Below are positions 1 through 10,533 of a stretch of 64,000 bases of DNA, piece after piece. The stretch is from Zelopaecilomyces penicillatus (Eukaryota > Ascomycota > Sordariomycetes > Hypocreales > Pseudodiploosporaceae): positions 992,001 through 1,056,000 of the forward strand of contig VCCP01000003.1 in assembly GCA_005765155.1 (NCBI GenBank), given 5' to 3'. The notes beneath the pieces were generated by a model that made no database searches, had not been told where the DNA came from, and worked only from the letters and a program-made list of their open reading frames with translations. The number at the start of each line of letters is the position of its first letter. The stretch's first letter is position 1. The position numbers were made by a program, and so were the translations under genes.

Positions 1-446
1 CGAATACAAGGCACGAAAAGAACACGCACGGCATGCCCCACCACTGTACACCACGCAGTCCAGCCCGTGGCAGATGGATGCTCTTTCTCACAGATTGCCG
101 GATGCGAGAGCAGCCACTTGTGAAGCACTAGTGGATGTGCGGCATCCACAATTCCGGGATCCTGGGCTTCAATCGCGTCCACATGCAACCGTTCCCCGAT
201 ACGACCTATAAACTCGCAAGTCGGAGATGCGGTTCTCGCTTAGTAGTCACGGTGTCGGGTTCATCCGTTGGTTCAACTGGCGAGGCGTGAAAACATCAAC
301 ATCACAGTCCTCAATGGCGGTCAGGCAAGGAGCCCCGGAGTTCTTGGCCCGGCCTCTTGAATAAAACTTCACTTTGCCCACACGGGCCACACCTATGGTG
401 CTTGCATGGAGCAGAGTACGCCACTTCCCTACCTGCACATCGCAAG
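1..446. other. Left-edge intergenic / 5' region of lectin-like gene 1
   Basis: I see no coding region supported by an ATG and no repeat here. It probably holds the promoter and 5' UTR of the lectin-like gene that follows. The reading frame of that gene is open back to about 357, but the upstream part has no in-frame ATG, so I treat it as leader. Confidence 0.5.
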
Positions 447-2244
447 ATGAGCCCTGTACGTTCTGGCGCGCCTTTCCAGTGGCTTCACAGCTCTGTCAAG
501 TCGATCTTCATTGCCCCGCCTACTACTAACAACGAACCTCTCCACATCTGCAGCCTTCAGTGCGAAGACCGACCCCAACTATCAGCCACCGTCTTGCCTC
601 AGGGTTCATTTTGGTTTCATGACGACAGTGATGCGCCAGCTGCTACCAACCTTTCTTCCTCAAAGGAGAAGAATCTACTAGAGTTTGCCAGGTCTAAACT
701 CTATCGTCTTGGCAAGCTGAGATGCATTGTGGTAGTTAGCATGCTCGCTGGCGTGCTGGCCATCGGAGGAATCGCCAGTGGCGTGCTGGTAGCCAACAAA
801 GCCGCAGCAGCTTCCCGCCAGCCCAGTTCGACTGGAAATAGATCGGATCAACCGGGAGACACAAACATTACACCTATCGCGGCAATCCACTCTGATTCCC
901 AACTGGCCACCTCCTTCTCGCGGAGCCCAGCAATGAACTTCCGCATCCTCGTGTTTCACGACCTCAACTTGGAGCTAACTGTGACTGAATGGTGTGGAAA
1001 AAAGAATGACACATATAGATTGAAAGACCGCATGGGTGATCAGAGCCCTCCCAAACCTTTTCGAGGCTCACCATTCCATCTTATCGCGTTCGGTCTACAA
1101 AATGACTTGCACTTGTTCTATTTGGCCACCGACAATCGCCCAATCCACCTCTCCCGGTTGTCTGGACGGCGTTGCGAGAGTACTTGGCAGATAGGATCAC
1201 TGGAAGTAAGGGAAAGTGTTGTCACTAAAGGTAGCCGAGCAACACATGATCTACGCCTATCAGCAGCCGTGCTACCGGCCACAAACGACACGTTCCAACT
1301 GGGAGTCATATACCCTAGTGAGAATGGAAATAACTCATTTGTTCTTGCGTCGAGCCCTAGCCCAGAAGTTCGAGATGGCTGGTCTTCAAATCACATCAAT
1401 CTGAGTGATATGAATGCGCCTGCAAAACCTGCAAGCGATTCACCTGGGTTGGCTGTGTTATCAACTCACTTACGTCACGGACAAGTTGGTGTAGCTGTCA
1501 GGGTTCTCTGGGACTTGGCCAATGACGAACATCCAGCCACGTTTGGTTTAATTGACTGCGTTTTAGATCACAGTGGAGTAGCAGCACAGTGTGTATCATT
1601 GTCTGGTTGGGATAGTAGTTTGCCCCTAAAACCACAGCTAGTTCACGGCTGAATACTAATGAAATTTGCTAGACGAAGTTGTTCACCAAAAGGTCATGTC
1701 TTATCCTAAACCCTTAAGATTTTCGCACATCTCTTTGCCAACTATTGATGTAACAGAGAGCCCAAAGTTCCTTGTTCTAGTACTCGACGCTACTGGCAAT
1801 CTCTACGAATTGTACTGGAACGGGGCGATGTGGGCAGGAGTATGGCCATTTACTGTTATTGGAGCCTCACCCTCCGAGACAAACCTAACGTTTTCAAGTG
1901 TGTCATTAACTGAAGACGGTTGGCTCTGTGGGAACTCAAAAGGAAAACTCCTGCATTTCAGGAGGGTCAATGGTGATGACAAGCACGGTGCAGGGTGGCA
2001 AGCAATTAGGGCTGCGAACACTACTCAGCTAGGATGGGCATATCTTGTGGAATGGTCCTTGCGAGCAATAGTATATCTGTTTCTCAGGAGACTGGGACTC
2101 AGATTTACCTTTTTTTTCCTACAGGAATCCCCCAGGAGCCCAGAGAAGAGCCATCCCGGCAACTTAGTCAATGCTGTAAGCTTTTCTGTAACCCATGCCA
2201 TTCACTGTCAAGTCGCTCAATGCTGTTTTTTTCATTTGGTTTGA
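447..2244 (+). CDS. Membrane-anchored fungal lectin-like beta-propeller protein, paralog 1
   Basis: Model: exons 447-1590 and 1673-2244, about 571 residues. The 82-base intron starts GTGTAT and ends CTAG, with a CTAAT branch site, and the phase-1 join keeps the frame. The start is the first in-frame ATG. The N-terminal ~90 residues are hydrophilic, then one hydrophobic segment (near VVVSMLAGVLAIGGIASGVL) looks like a type II signal anchor. A Ser/Thr-rich stretch and repeated W/L/F-rich beta-blade units follow, resembling the fungal fucose-specific lectin family. The next gene has the same layout and aligns in the propeller (shared L-DR...KP-GSP/GTP...H-FYL pattern), so the two are tandem duplicates. 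I infer a carbohydrate-binding domain outside the cytoplasm; sugar specificity cannot be read. The homology ends near 2030, and the last ~70 residues have no counterpart in paralog 2, so the true 3' end may differ (a missed intron or frameshift). Confidence 0.7.
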
Positions 2245-2583
2245 ATCCGCAATCGCGAACGTGCATCGCTGCAGCAATGCCACTTTCGAAAGCAAGCTCT
2301 TTAATCAAGACCACTGAATAATGGCATCATCTTTCTAATCATTGGTGAATAGGGGTTATCGGCGTTCTCTATCTGGGATATTTATTATTAATCAACCCAC
2401 CCCCCCCCCCCCCCCTTTAAGAGCCGACATATCTTGTTAATCGCTGCAATTTTCGAGCTGAATTGTTAGAACTTCAAATTCATGCAGAGAATTTCCCCCC
2501 CCCAAAAAAAGATAGTACTCTAGCCACCACGCTAACGCAGCTCCGTAGTCTTTTCTTCTTCCTAAGCTGGGGATAACAAGGCC
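2245..2583. other. Spacer between lectin-like paralogs
   Basis: Short intergenic region holding the 3' end of paralog 1, a run of 16 C at 2400-2415 and the promoter of paralog 2. A second shorter C run (2497-2505) is followed by an A run. I see no gene. Confidence 0.6.
2400..2415 (+). repeat. Poly-C tract (16 C)
   Basis: An uninterrupted run of 16 C between the two lectin-like genes. Runs of this length are prone to slippage and to sequencing length error. Confidence 0.9.
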
Positions 2584-4282
2584 ATGGCGCGGAAGACAAC
2601 CATTCCGCTGCAGCATCTTCCAGCTCTGCTGCCAGAACGGCCAGAACAGGAGCGCGTGACGGCACGCTATCACTACTACTCCATCTCGCGAAGAGGGAAG
2701 CACCCGATGCGACCTTTTTTAAGGCGCTGCTGCTGCGTGGCGTCTGCTTTTCTAGTGGTTGCAGCCATTGCAAGCGCCATTCTGGTCGCGGTCACCTTCA
2801 CGAGAAGGGTTGCTGATCGCCCACCACCCTCCACCTTGCCAGCGCCATCAGCTGAAATTAGGATTTCTTCAACATACCCGCCAACAGTACATAGCTCGGA
2901 TAGGACTCCAACTACTGTTTTTGTGACTTTACATAATAGCCTTTCGTTGATATCATCTACTATCCTGACACAAACAAGGGGCTCAGGGTCTACAGAGACA
3001 ACGAGCCACTCCGTCATAGTCTCAACAAAATCAAGATCCGAGATTGATCATACCTCAACACTGACGGCGTTTGCCACAAGCACGGAAGCCTCAGGATTGT
3101 CAGAAATATATCATTCCTCTCATCTAGCAGCCGTCTACGTGGACAAATCAAAGACGGATGAGAATAGACGACTTTTGCTCTGGCAGGATGATTCTAGCGA
3201 TCTCATTGCTACAGACTGGACTGCTCAAGGAACTTTGCGATACAGGATTCGCGACAGGATAGACTTAACACAAAACAAGCCTTTGAAAGGCACGCCGCTG
3301 GCTGCAGCATCAGATGATGCAGGTGTCATCCACGTGTTCTACCTCAGTACCAGTGAAAAAATAGGGTACATTTTCCATCCACCAACTGGCGATTGGAAAT
3401 CTGGTGGCGTCTTAGGTCGGGATAGGGATACGATCGAGATTCACCGAAAATCCACACTCTCAGCAGCGTGGCATCTTGGCGAGAGGGGCACCAAAGTCAT
3501 TGCTCTTGCCTTTCAAAGCCCGAACCGCAATCTCCAACTAGCTGTGGCAGAGAGACCCGAAGAAGGTTCTGATTGGTTAGTGGTGAATATAAATTCATTT
3601 ACTAAAGAACCTGAGATCGGCTCCTGGGAAAGCCTGGGCTTCTCTCTGGCTGGCGATTGGCAGAGTGCACGTGAAAGTCCCGAGCGTAGCTTCCGGGGTC
3701 TTTTGATGGCTGTGGAGGGGGAAAATTCGGTATTATCGTGGGAGTGTTCAATCGACCTGTCCTCAACGACGAGGAACAAGATTGGGTGCCATTGGTTTGA
3801 AGAGATTTTTCTAGGTGCGCAACCCATTAATCTGTTTTCCCCTCCCCCCAAAACCAAGTGGGAAAAAAAAGAAATTCACAGAAGCTATAAACTTGTACTA
3901 TATTCTAACCATGTTGCAACTTTACTTTGCAATAGATGAGAACGACCAGGGTCTACAGCTACCCGCATGATCCAGTGTATTCACTTGGGTACGCACAGGA
4001 CACAGTGCGGATGGCTCCCCAGCATCCCAGCTCCCATACGAGTTTGCCCTTTTGTATCTGGAGGACACCAGAGGCAAGATTGTAGAAAACCGCGTGGGAG
4101 TGGACCTGCGCAGGGTTCCCGGCACAGGGTTTCCCACTGAAAGAGCTATCGAGGCCATTTGCAGCACAAGCGAGAGAGTTGTATTTGCACGGTCTGGTGG
4201 GGATCTGCTCGTTTTCAAGCTAGAGAATGATGGGTGGACGTGGAAGATGGATGGTGTGCTTAACACGACACTGGTTGACTAG
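2584..4282 (+). CDS. Membrane-anchored fungal lectin-like beta-propeller protein, paralog 2
   Basis: Model: exons 2584-3814 and 3999-4282, about 504 residues. Residues 1-45 are basic and hydrophilic, followed by a hydrophobic segment after a Cys cluster (CCCVASAFLVVAAIASAILV), a Ser/Thr-rich stalk of roughly 90 residues (likely O-glycosylated), then a propeller-like domain similar to paralog 1 and to the fungal fucose-specific lectin family. The donor at 3815 (GTGCGC) is clear and a CTAAC branch site lies near 3905. There are two candidate acceptors in the same phase. The one at 3935 leads to an in-frame TGA after eleven codons. The one at 3998 keeps the frame open to the stop at 4282 and gives an end homologous to paralog 1. 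I prefer 3998. If 3935 is used, the product is truncated and loses the last blade(s). The role is inferred to be cell-surface carbohydrate binding. Confidence 0.65.
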
Positions 4283-5305
4283 AGGTTGCGCATTGATTTT
4301 AATTTTCTTCTAAAGTGTTCCAGAGCGGGGTTTTGAAAGGGAACTAAATAGTGAGGAATGGGGATTTGAAAGCTGGCTGTGAAGCATTGATCTTTTTTTC
4401 TTTCCTTTTTTTTCTTTCCTTTCTTCCCCTTTTCTCCTCTACGTGGTTTGTGCGAATGATCGGCTGTGTGCGCTTGTTTTCCTTCTCTCCGACCTTGCGG
4501 GCAAGCCCTAGAAATGCAAAGCGCGTCGTCATTGTGAGGTCGACATAGGCATGTATTTGAATCATCTTTTGCCACTAACCTCTCACTTAACCCTAATTTA
4601 CTATGGCCTAGTTGATTGACAAAGCAAGATTCTTGGGAAATCTATACGCTATCATCCTCTAGAACAAAATCAAGGATAGCTACTCATTTGGTTTTCATCA
4701 CAACATAGTCAAGCCCTTGCGTAGGAGAAAGAAAGGCAACGCGTTGTTTACACGCGCTATCAATTCTCAGCAGTATCTACCTAGCTAGAATAGGGTAGGA
4801 TACATAATAACGAGATGGGACTCTGAAACACGACGGGCCGGCGCGACAGGCAAACGGTTGGCCACCAACTGCCGGCGACCGGTGGGGCCGGCCGCCCGAT
4901 AGGCCGGGCGCTAGACCACGTTAGGACCAATGTAAACAATGTCAAGCTGCAACGCCCCCAGGAGGAACGCCATAGGACGCCATAGGACGGTTGAGACCCT
5001 CCTATGCAGCAGAAAGACCCCATAGGCACGTCTTGCGAACACGGGGGCTTGCAGCAGTTGTTGTTGACGCGATCTGTGTTGCATCGCTTCGGTCCCAGAA
5101 TCTGGGGTCTTCTTTGTTTACTTGGTTTACTGTGGTCCACCCCCCCCATTGCGAATTTATAGGGCTCTGTGAATGCAGGTCTGCGGAACTCAGGCCCATC
5201 TTCGCACGCTTCATATCGGTCACATCACTATTTCGTACAGGAAATAGGGTCGGGAGATAGGCGGCCACAGCAAAGGGCAAGGTCAGCAGAGCAAACATAA
5301 CAAAC
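4283..5305. other. Intergenic region, promoter of the coiled-coil gene
   Basis: It contains a pyrimidine-rich tract (about 4390-4440), a short direct repeat (ACGCCATAGG copies at about 4967-4988), and a G+C-rich stretch at 4835-4920. Pyrimidine tracts are common upstream of fungal transcription starts, but this one lies far from the next ATG and may belong to the 3' UTR of the lectin-like gene. I see no gene. Confidence 0.5.
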
Positions 5306-7471
5306 ATGTCAGACCTTGATCTCCCCATTGCACTCCGACGAACGCGTCGCTGCAGCGTCGGAGTCAAGCAGGAGCCAGAAGCATCTTCGTCCATCATGCC
5401 CCCAAAGACTCCTCAACGACGGAAGAAGGGAGTTCGCTTCTCTGATCCAGGCCCGTCTTTCTCAAGTGGTCTCACGCCTATGATCCGCCGCACCTCCCTC
5501 GCCACGCCGAAACGTCGACGCTGTTCCACGCCGTCTAGGTCTTCCGGCAAGGGAACTACTGCCGCTGCCGCTGCCGCTGCACAATCCGGCATCTCAGCAT
5601 CGTTGGAACACAACAACGAGCCTGTCAACTTCCTGCCGCTCCATCAAACTGCCGACGGCCGTGTGGAGCGCCGAGTTCGCCGTAATGGCCTCCGCGACAT
5701 GCTGAACAAGATCGAACAAGATAAGCGGCGCAAAACAAAAACCGCACAGACGGCCATTTCTAGCTTGAAAGCTGAGCTCAAGGCCCGCGATAGGGAGATA
5801 TATGAGCTTCAGAACGCGACTGTCATCATTGACACGGAGCGTATATGGGATTTGGAGCGGCAGATTCATGATCTTCAGGGGGAACTTGAAAAACGCACCA
5901 CTACCACCACCACACACTCAGATCGTGGCAAATGTTCGTCCTGGAACTTGGACTCCCGGGATCCCTTTCCAAATGACTTCATGGACATGACTCCAGAGGA
6001 GGACCACTTCGGGGACGTAACAATGGTGCATCTGCATGCTAGCACCCCATCGAGAGCCAGGTCATCCTTTCCAACGCCGCCGGCGACGAGCCCTGTCATT
6101 CCCACAGCCCCCGCATCACCATGCTTCAGACATGTGCCACTCACGCCGAGCTCTCACACTGGTGTCCAAGTACAACTTCCAGATCCAGAAAGACAGCAAC
6201 TCGATGAAGAACTGGCATCCTTACAACTAGAAGTCTGCAAACTGACGACTACGCTTGATTCATACAAGAGTTTAGGCGACCTTTTAGCCGAGCGCATATC
6301 TGCCGCTGCCCCAATATCTTCCGATACATCTTTAACATCTGTGACAGAAGGGCTGGAGGCCCAGGTTGGGATGCTCATACAGACCATGTCAGACCGAACC
6401 GTCGCTCTTGCAGCGCTCACGGCATCTATCAGTGACTTGGGTTTTCCAGGCCATGACGCTGGAGAAATGATTGCAACTCTCACTTCTGGGTTTCGGGCGG
6501 CTCGGCTGGAGCTGGAATACCTCACACCAGGCGAAGTCACGCTGCCTCTCACATCACATGGGGCTGAGGTTCTAGACCTACTACTCACTCAATTGCGTGC
6601 TCTTGCCACAAAGGTGAAGGAAGATGAGGATACTATTGATGAGTACCATGATATTGAGCTATCACTGCGCAAGCAGCTCGATGCCCGTGTGTCCGTCATG
6701 GACAGCATGCAAGCTGAGATGTCAAAAGCAGAGAAGCTGGTGGAAGAGAACAACGCCAAGATCCACGAGCTTGAGGTAGGGAATGACAGGCTCAAGGGCG
6801 CAGTGGACGGCTACGTCCGTGATATGGCCGAGCTAGAAAGGCTCGTAGAGAGAATGGAACAAGAAAATCGTGAATTGGAAGCCACGAGGTCTGCTCAGCA
6901 AAAGTCCAATGCCGACAGCATTGCAGCCAAAGACACGAGCATTGCAGAACTAGAAACCAAAATCGCAGAGGCCGTCAACCGAAGCGCAGACCTGCAGAAA
7001 GAAATCAATGACTCGCAAGCACACAATACAAGACAGGCAAATATTCTGAACAAACGACATGGAGAGGCACTTGCCCTCCGAGATTCGAGAGTAACCCAGC
7101 TAAGGAGTGAGGTTGATCGAGTCAATGATTCTCTCCGTGCCGCACACGAGACCATTCGCACGCTGCGAGTAGAAAACAGAGGATTGAAGACAGAGATGGA
7201 TGTCGAGAAGGAAAAGGCCAAATCGGCCGTGGACTCGATGAAGGGAGAGCTTCAGCGTGTTTTGCAAATGAGCCAGGAGTTTCTCAACAGCTCTCGTGAG
7301 TCTACTGGGCCGAGAGATGGCGAGACAAAGTCATCAGATGGGCCAAACGTTATAGTCAAACCGGGTACTTATCTCAACCCGGATCTGGCTCGAAGAGGTA
7401 GTGGCAAGATGCGGAGGAGACATGACAGCGGGCTAGGCTTCTTGGACGAGGATGAAGAGGACTTCTTCTGA
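5306..7471 (+). CDS. Large coiled-coil protein with basic N-terminus, function unknown
   Basis: A single uninterrupted exon of 721 residues. The first ~100 residues are basic and Ser/Pro/Thr-rich with several S/T-P sites (for example RRKKGVRFSDPG), a composition common in nuclear or spindle proteins that are kinase targets. Coiled coil runs at about residues 125-195, and a long one at about 430-670, rich in E/K/L/A with heptad-like spacing. A Pro/Ser/Thr-rich linker lies at about 230-290. The tail is basic then acidic (RRRHDSGLG...DEDEEDFF). A second ATG about 30 codons downstream (MPPKTPQRRKK) could also serve as start. No catalytic motif is visible. A structural role at the spindle pole or chromosomes is possible but is inference from composition only. 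Confidence 0.85.
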   Translation: MSDLDLPIALRRTRRCSVGVKQEPEASSSIMPPKTPQRRKKGVRFSDPGPSFSSGLTPMIRRTSLATPKRRRCSTPSRSSGKGTTAAAAAAAQSGISASLEHNNEPVNFLPLHQTADGRVERRVRRNGLRDMLNKIEQDKRRKTKTAQTAISSLKAELKARDREIYELQNATVIIDTERIWDLERQIHDLQGELEKRTTTTTTHSDRGKCSSWNLDSRDPFPNDFMDMTPEEDHFGDVTMVHLHASTPSRARSSFPTPPATSPVIPTAPASPCFRHVPLTPSSHTGVQVQLPDPERQQLDEELASLQLEVCKLTTTLDSYKSLGDLLAERISAAAPISSDTSLTSVTEGLEAQVGMLIQTMSDRTVALAALTASISDLGFPGHDAGEMIATLTSGFRAARLELEYLTPGEVTLPLTSHGAEVLDLLLTQLRALATKVKEDEDTIDEYHDIELSLRKQLDARVSVMDSMQAEMSKAEKLVEENNAKIHELEVGNDRLKGAVDGYVRDMAELERLVERMEQENRELEATRSAQQKSNADSIAAKDTSIAELETKIAEAVNRSADLQKEINDSQAHNTRQANILNKRHGEALALRDSRVTQLRSEVDRVNDSLRAAHETIRTLRVENRGLKTEMDVEKEKAKSAVDSMKGELQRVLQMSQEFLNSSRESTGPRDGETKSSDGPNVIVKPGTYLNPDLARRGSGKMRRRHDSGLGFLDEDEEDFF

Positions 7472-7751
7472 GTCGATGCTCACGGATTGTATTTCCAACA
7501 AAGCTGGAACGCCATCTTGGTGAACTTGTAGAGAGCTTTTTTCAGTCATTTACACTATTTCCTTTGTCGTATATGTAACAATTGAACATCTCGGGAAAAC
7601 ATCCGAGGCCATTATCCTTTATCGAAATCATTCGTAGTGCTATGATATTGAAACGCAATAATCAGAAACCTAAGCCAGGCCAATTTTCCAATAAAAGATT
7701 TGCTAGCCTCCTAACCCATTTTGACCAGAACCCAGAGAATCTCTCCATCGC
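7472..7751. other. Convergent 3' region
   Basis: About 280 bases between the stop codons of two convergent genes. It is A+T-rich and should hold both 3' UTRs and polyadenylation sites (AATAAAAG near 7691 on the plus strand). Confidence 0.5.
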
Positions 7752-9467
7752 CTATTGATAAAATTTCCAGTGAGGCTTGTAGTCACTTGTGAGCTGCTGA
7801 TCCAATACCAGCGCCCTGAAGAGCTCGATTGGCATGAAATTTGACTTCAAAAACGTGTCATTGAACTCCTTTTCCGTGAGATGTCCGCTCTGCAATACCT
7901 CTTTGCGGAGCTTGAACAGTTGCAACGCGCCGAGCATGTATCCAGCTTGGTAGAGTGGGCCATAATCACCAGCAAAGGACCTCCTCACCTCGCCTTCAGC
8001 TGTGGACCGTTCATGCCCAACCCAGTTGACCAGTAGATCGATGCACTCCTGAGGTGTCATCTTGCCAAGATGGAACTGAAGTGAGAAGATGATTCGGGCA
8101 CACCGGTGCATGCGCCAGAACATGGTACCGATGCGGTCTTCCGGCGACACGAAAAAGTCTTGTCGCTCCCAGAAGACGAATTCCCAGTACATTGCCCAGC
8201 CTTCGATGTTGAACGGTGTTGAGAATAGCTGTCTGTGAGTATTGTGGCGCTCAGACATGTAGAGATGCAGTCTGTGGCCTGGTATGAGTTCGTGAAACGC
8301 CGTGGCACGAGCAAAGTGTCGGTTATTTCCACGCATCACCATCTTCTTTAAATCGTGCGGCATATCTACTGTCGGATAGGCAACTTGGATCATAGGCCCA
8401 CCCAAGAAAAAGGGAGCTACTTTCTGGAGCTCTGGGCTCATCATGATCATGCGGTATGTCTCCTCAGCCAACGGCGGCACAGTGACGAGGTCGTGATTGC
8501 GAACAAAAGCAGCGCCTTCTCTCGCGAGTCGAATCACCAATTGTGTTTGTTCGCCGGGGGGCACAGACTTGGTCTTTACATATTCAAGGGCCTTTTTCCA
8601 ATCATCTCCGAAGCCGAGTTCTTTTGAGGCAATCTTCATTTGCGTTTCGCACCATTGAAACTGATCCTTAGCAAGTGCAATGAGCTCTTCTGGTGAATAT
8701 GCAATCATTTCTGCCTCCAGCTCAACCAGCAAAGCTTTCCTTCCAATCGGCTCGCCAATGATTTCATCTTTATCGCCGGCATTCATTCCGGCAAGTTTCG
8801 TCTGAATCACAGGCACATACTGCGCCAGGACCTCGTCTACTGCTTGCCACGGCCGCGTCACCCACCAGTCAAACAAGGGATCGTATGAGGAGTAGAAGCG
8901 AAAGAACTCGCTAAGATGAGTACGCAGTTCCGATACGACTTTGGAAGCCTTGTAGGCTACTGTGCTCGTCGTTTTAATTTTCCCATTCTCTACATCAAGT
9001 CGAGCGCCAGTAATCTTGTTTTTGGCTCGCTCTAATATCCCAGCCACGCGGTCGGCACTCATGGGGATAACCTCCTCGCGGGCTTCGCAGACGGCTATAA
9101 TGGAAGATGCAAAAGGAATCAAGGATTCGAATTTTTCTTGCATCTCTATTTCAGACTCAATTTTCTCAGTCTTCCGCCGCAAGAAGTCCCGGAGAAGTAA
9201 AAAGTCGACTCGGTCATGTTGGTTCAAAGCCTCAAAGTCGAGCTCGAAGAGCGCGGTCAGCTCGGCTTTGTAGTACCGGCCCAGGCGGGCATGGCGGGCC
9301 GGAGAGATGGAGATGCTGTAAAACGTGTTGATTTCCTTGAGGTCGACTCTGACTCTGCGCACACGATCTGACATGGACTCGGACGATGCAGAGGACTTGG
9401 CCACACTGATCCAGTCATCATCCATGCTAGCGAGCGAAGCCGAGGATGGGCGAGAGCTCTGCTCCAT
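7752..9467 (-). CDS. DUF885 family protein, putative zinc metallopeptidase
   Basis: A single exon of 571 residues, start ATG at 9467, with no signal peptide. The conserved HELIPGH motif near residue 390 matches the HExxPGH signature of the DUF885 family, and the downstream EGWAMYWE segment near residue 420 offers a third metal-ligand glutamate. This two-part pattern is gluzincin-like, so a zinc-dependent peptidase activity is plausible, although the family is largely uncharacterised. Further conserved-looking blocks are R-RI--MFWRMHR and GHERSTAEGEVRR. The N-terminal ~40 residues are Ser-rich. The gene is intronless while most neighbours have introns. DUF885 is common in bacteria, so an ancient bacterial origin is possible but unproven. 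Its neighbour on the left is convergent, and on the right it shares a divergent promoter region with the Mpv17-family gene. Confidence 0.9.
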   Translation of the reverse strand: MEQSSRPSSASLASMDDDWISVAKSSASSESMSDRVRRVRVDLKEINTFYSISISPARHARLGRYYKAELTALFELDFEALNQHDRVDFLLLRDFLRRKTEKIESEIEMQEKFESLIPFASSIIAVCEAREEVIPMSADRVAGILERAKNKITGARLDVENGKIKTTSTVAYKASKVVSELRTHLSEFFRFYSSYDPLFDWWVTRPWQAVDEVLAQYVPVIQTKLAGMNAGDKDEIIGEPIGRKALLVELEAEMIAYSPEELIALAKDQFQWCETQMKIASKELGFGDDWKKALEYVKTKSVPPGEQTQLVIRLAREGAAFVRNHDLVTVPPLAEETYRMIMMSPELQKVAPFFLGGPMIQVAYPTVDMPHDLKKMVMRGNNRHFARATAFHELIPGHRLHLYMSERHNTHRQLFSTPFNIEGWAMYWEFVFWERQDFFVSPEDRIGTMFWRMHRCARIIFSLQFHLGKMTPQECIDLLVNWVGHERSTAEGEVRRSFAGDYGPLYQAGYMLGALQLFKLRKEVLQSGHLTEKEFNDTFLKSNFMPIELFRALVLDQQLTSDYKPHWKFYQ

Positions 9468-10533
9468 GGTAAATGAATGAGTGGGCCAAACGGCTCTGGT
9501 GTCTCAAAAGTGGCGCGCTGTGATGCTAGACGATCTCCAATTGAGTGGATGGTGAGATGTTAAGATGGCGATGCTGTCTCTGGTGTCGATTTTAGATAAT
9601 GAGGGGTTGGGGTAGGATCTCAACCTCCCAAATGGCAGGTGCAACCGTACGATGAAGTCATAACAGTTGCTGCAGCATGCCAGCATGCCGTCACGACATG
9701 TCATCACGGTGCTATTAGTCAGGTAAATACAGTCTGGGCTGGTTCTCCCCTGGAGGAGAGGTTGTAATAGTAGTACAGGGGCGTACAGCGCTCCTCTCCA
9801 GGCTGTGGTGCACTGAATGAATGGCCTAACCCTTGGTAGTACGTACTTTCGGCGAACTTCAGAAGACCTACTACCTAATTCATTCAGATTCATCTCATTC
9901 CTGCATCACGAATTGGGGGATTATTGCTGTAAAGTCTCATGTAGCTTTGTATATAAGTACTTAGTTTCCTTATGCTGTTGTATTTCATTGGGCCAACCGA
10001 CTTCTGATACCTTATCATACAATCACTCTAAAGTAGAGCAATCATGTTAGTGAACTACGGCCAGCATCGGGCCATCTACCTTGAGTGTATACCACATAGA
10101 TGCATTTCGGCGTTCGGCATGAACAGGTCGCCTCAATATCTTTTTTTCATACAGACCAGACGTGATATTCCTTTCTGAGGCTCTTACAAACAATTTTCAT
10201 GACTGTTATCATTATTGATGCATCTCTAATACCTAATTGTAGGATCTACTATCTATCAATCAACACACAGGGCGTTTCGGTCATCCATAGAGCCGCAGAT
10301 CCATTCGTCTGACAAAGGGGGTGAACCATTTTCGGACGTCCGAACACCAGCATACTTTTACCTCCGACGACGGGCCTCCTAGCCCAAAAATTTCAACATC
10401 ATCATCAAAGCAACGGCTGTCACGTCCTAATTGCGCACACCCTTGAATATGACATGAGATGCCGGCTATGTAGTCTTCCCCACCGCTGCGGCTTCCAAAG
10501 GGATATATTCCTTATTCCCCAGAAGTATTTATA
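9468..10533. promoter_or_regulatory. Divergent promoter region (DUF885 gene / Mpv17-family gene)
   Basis: About 1.07 kb between two divergent ATGs. No open reading frame here has coding character. The middle (9880-10280) is A+T-rich with several runs of T. I cannot assign specific factor sites. Confidence 0.5.

Noticed and set aside
3959..3998. Small extra intron (3951-3998) in lectin-like paralog 2 to bypass the TGA
   Set aside because: It has a weak donor (GTCTAC) and no clear branch site, and one larger intron 3815-3998 explains the frame more simply.
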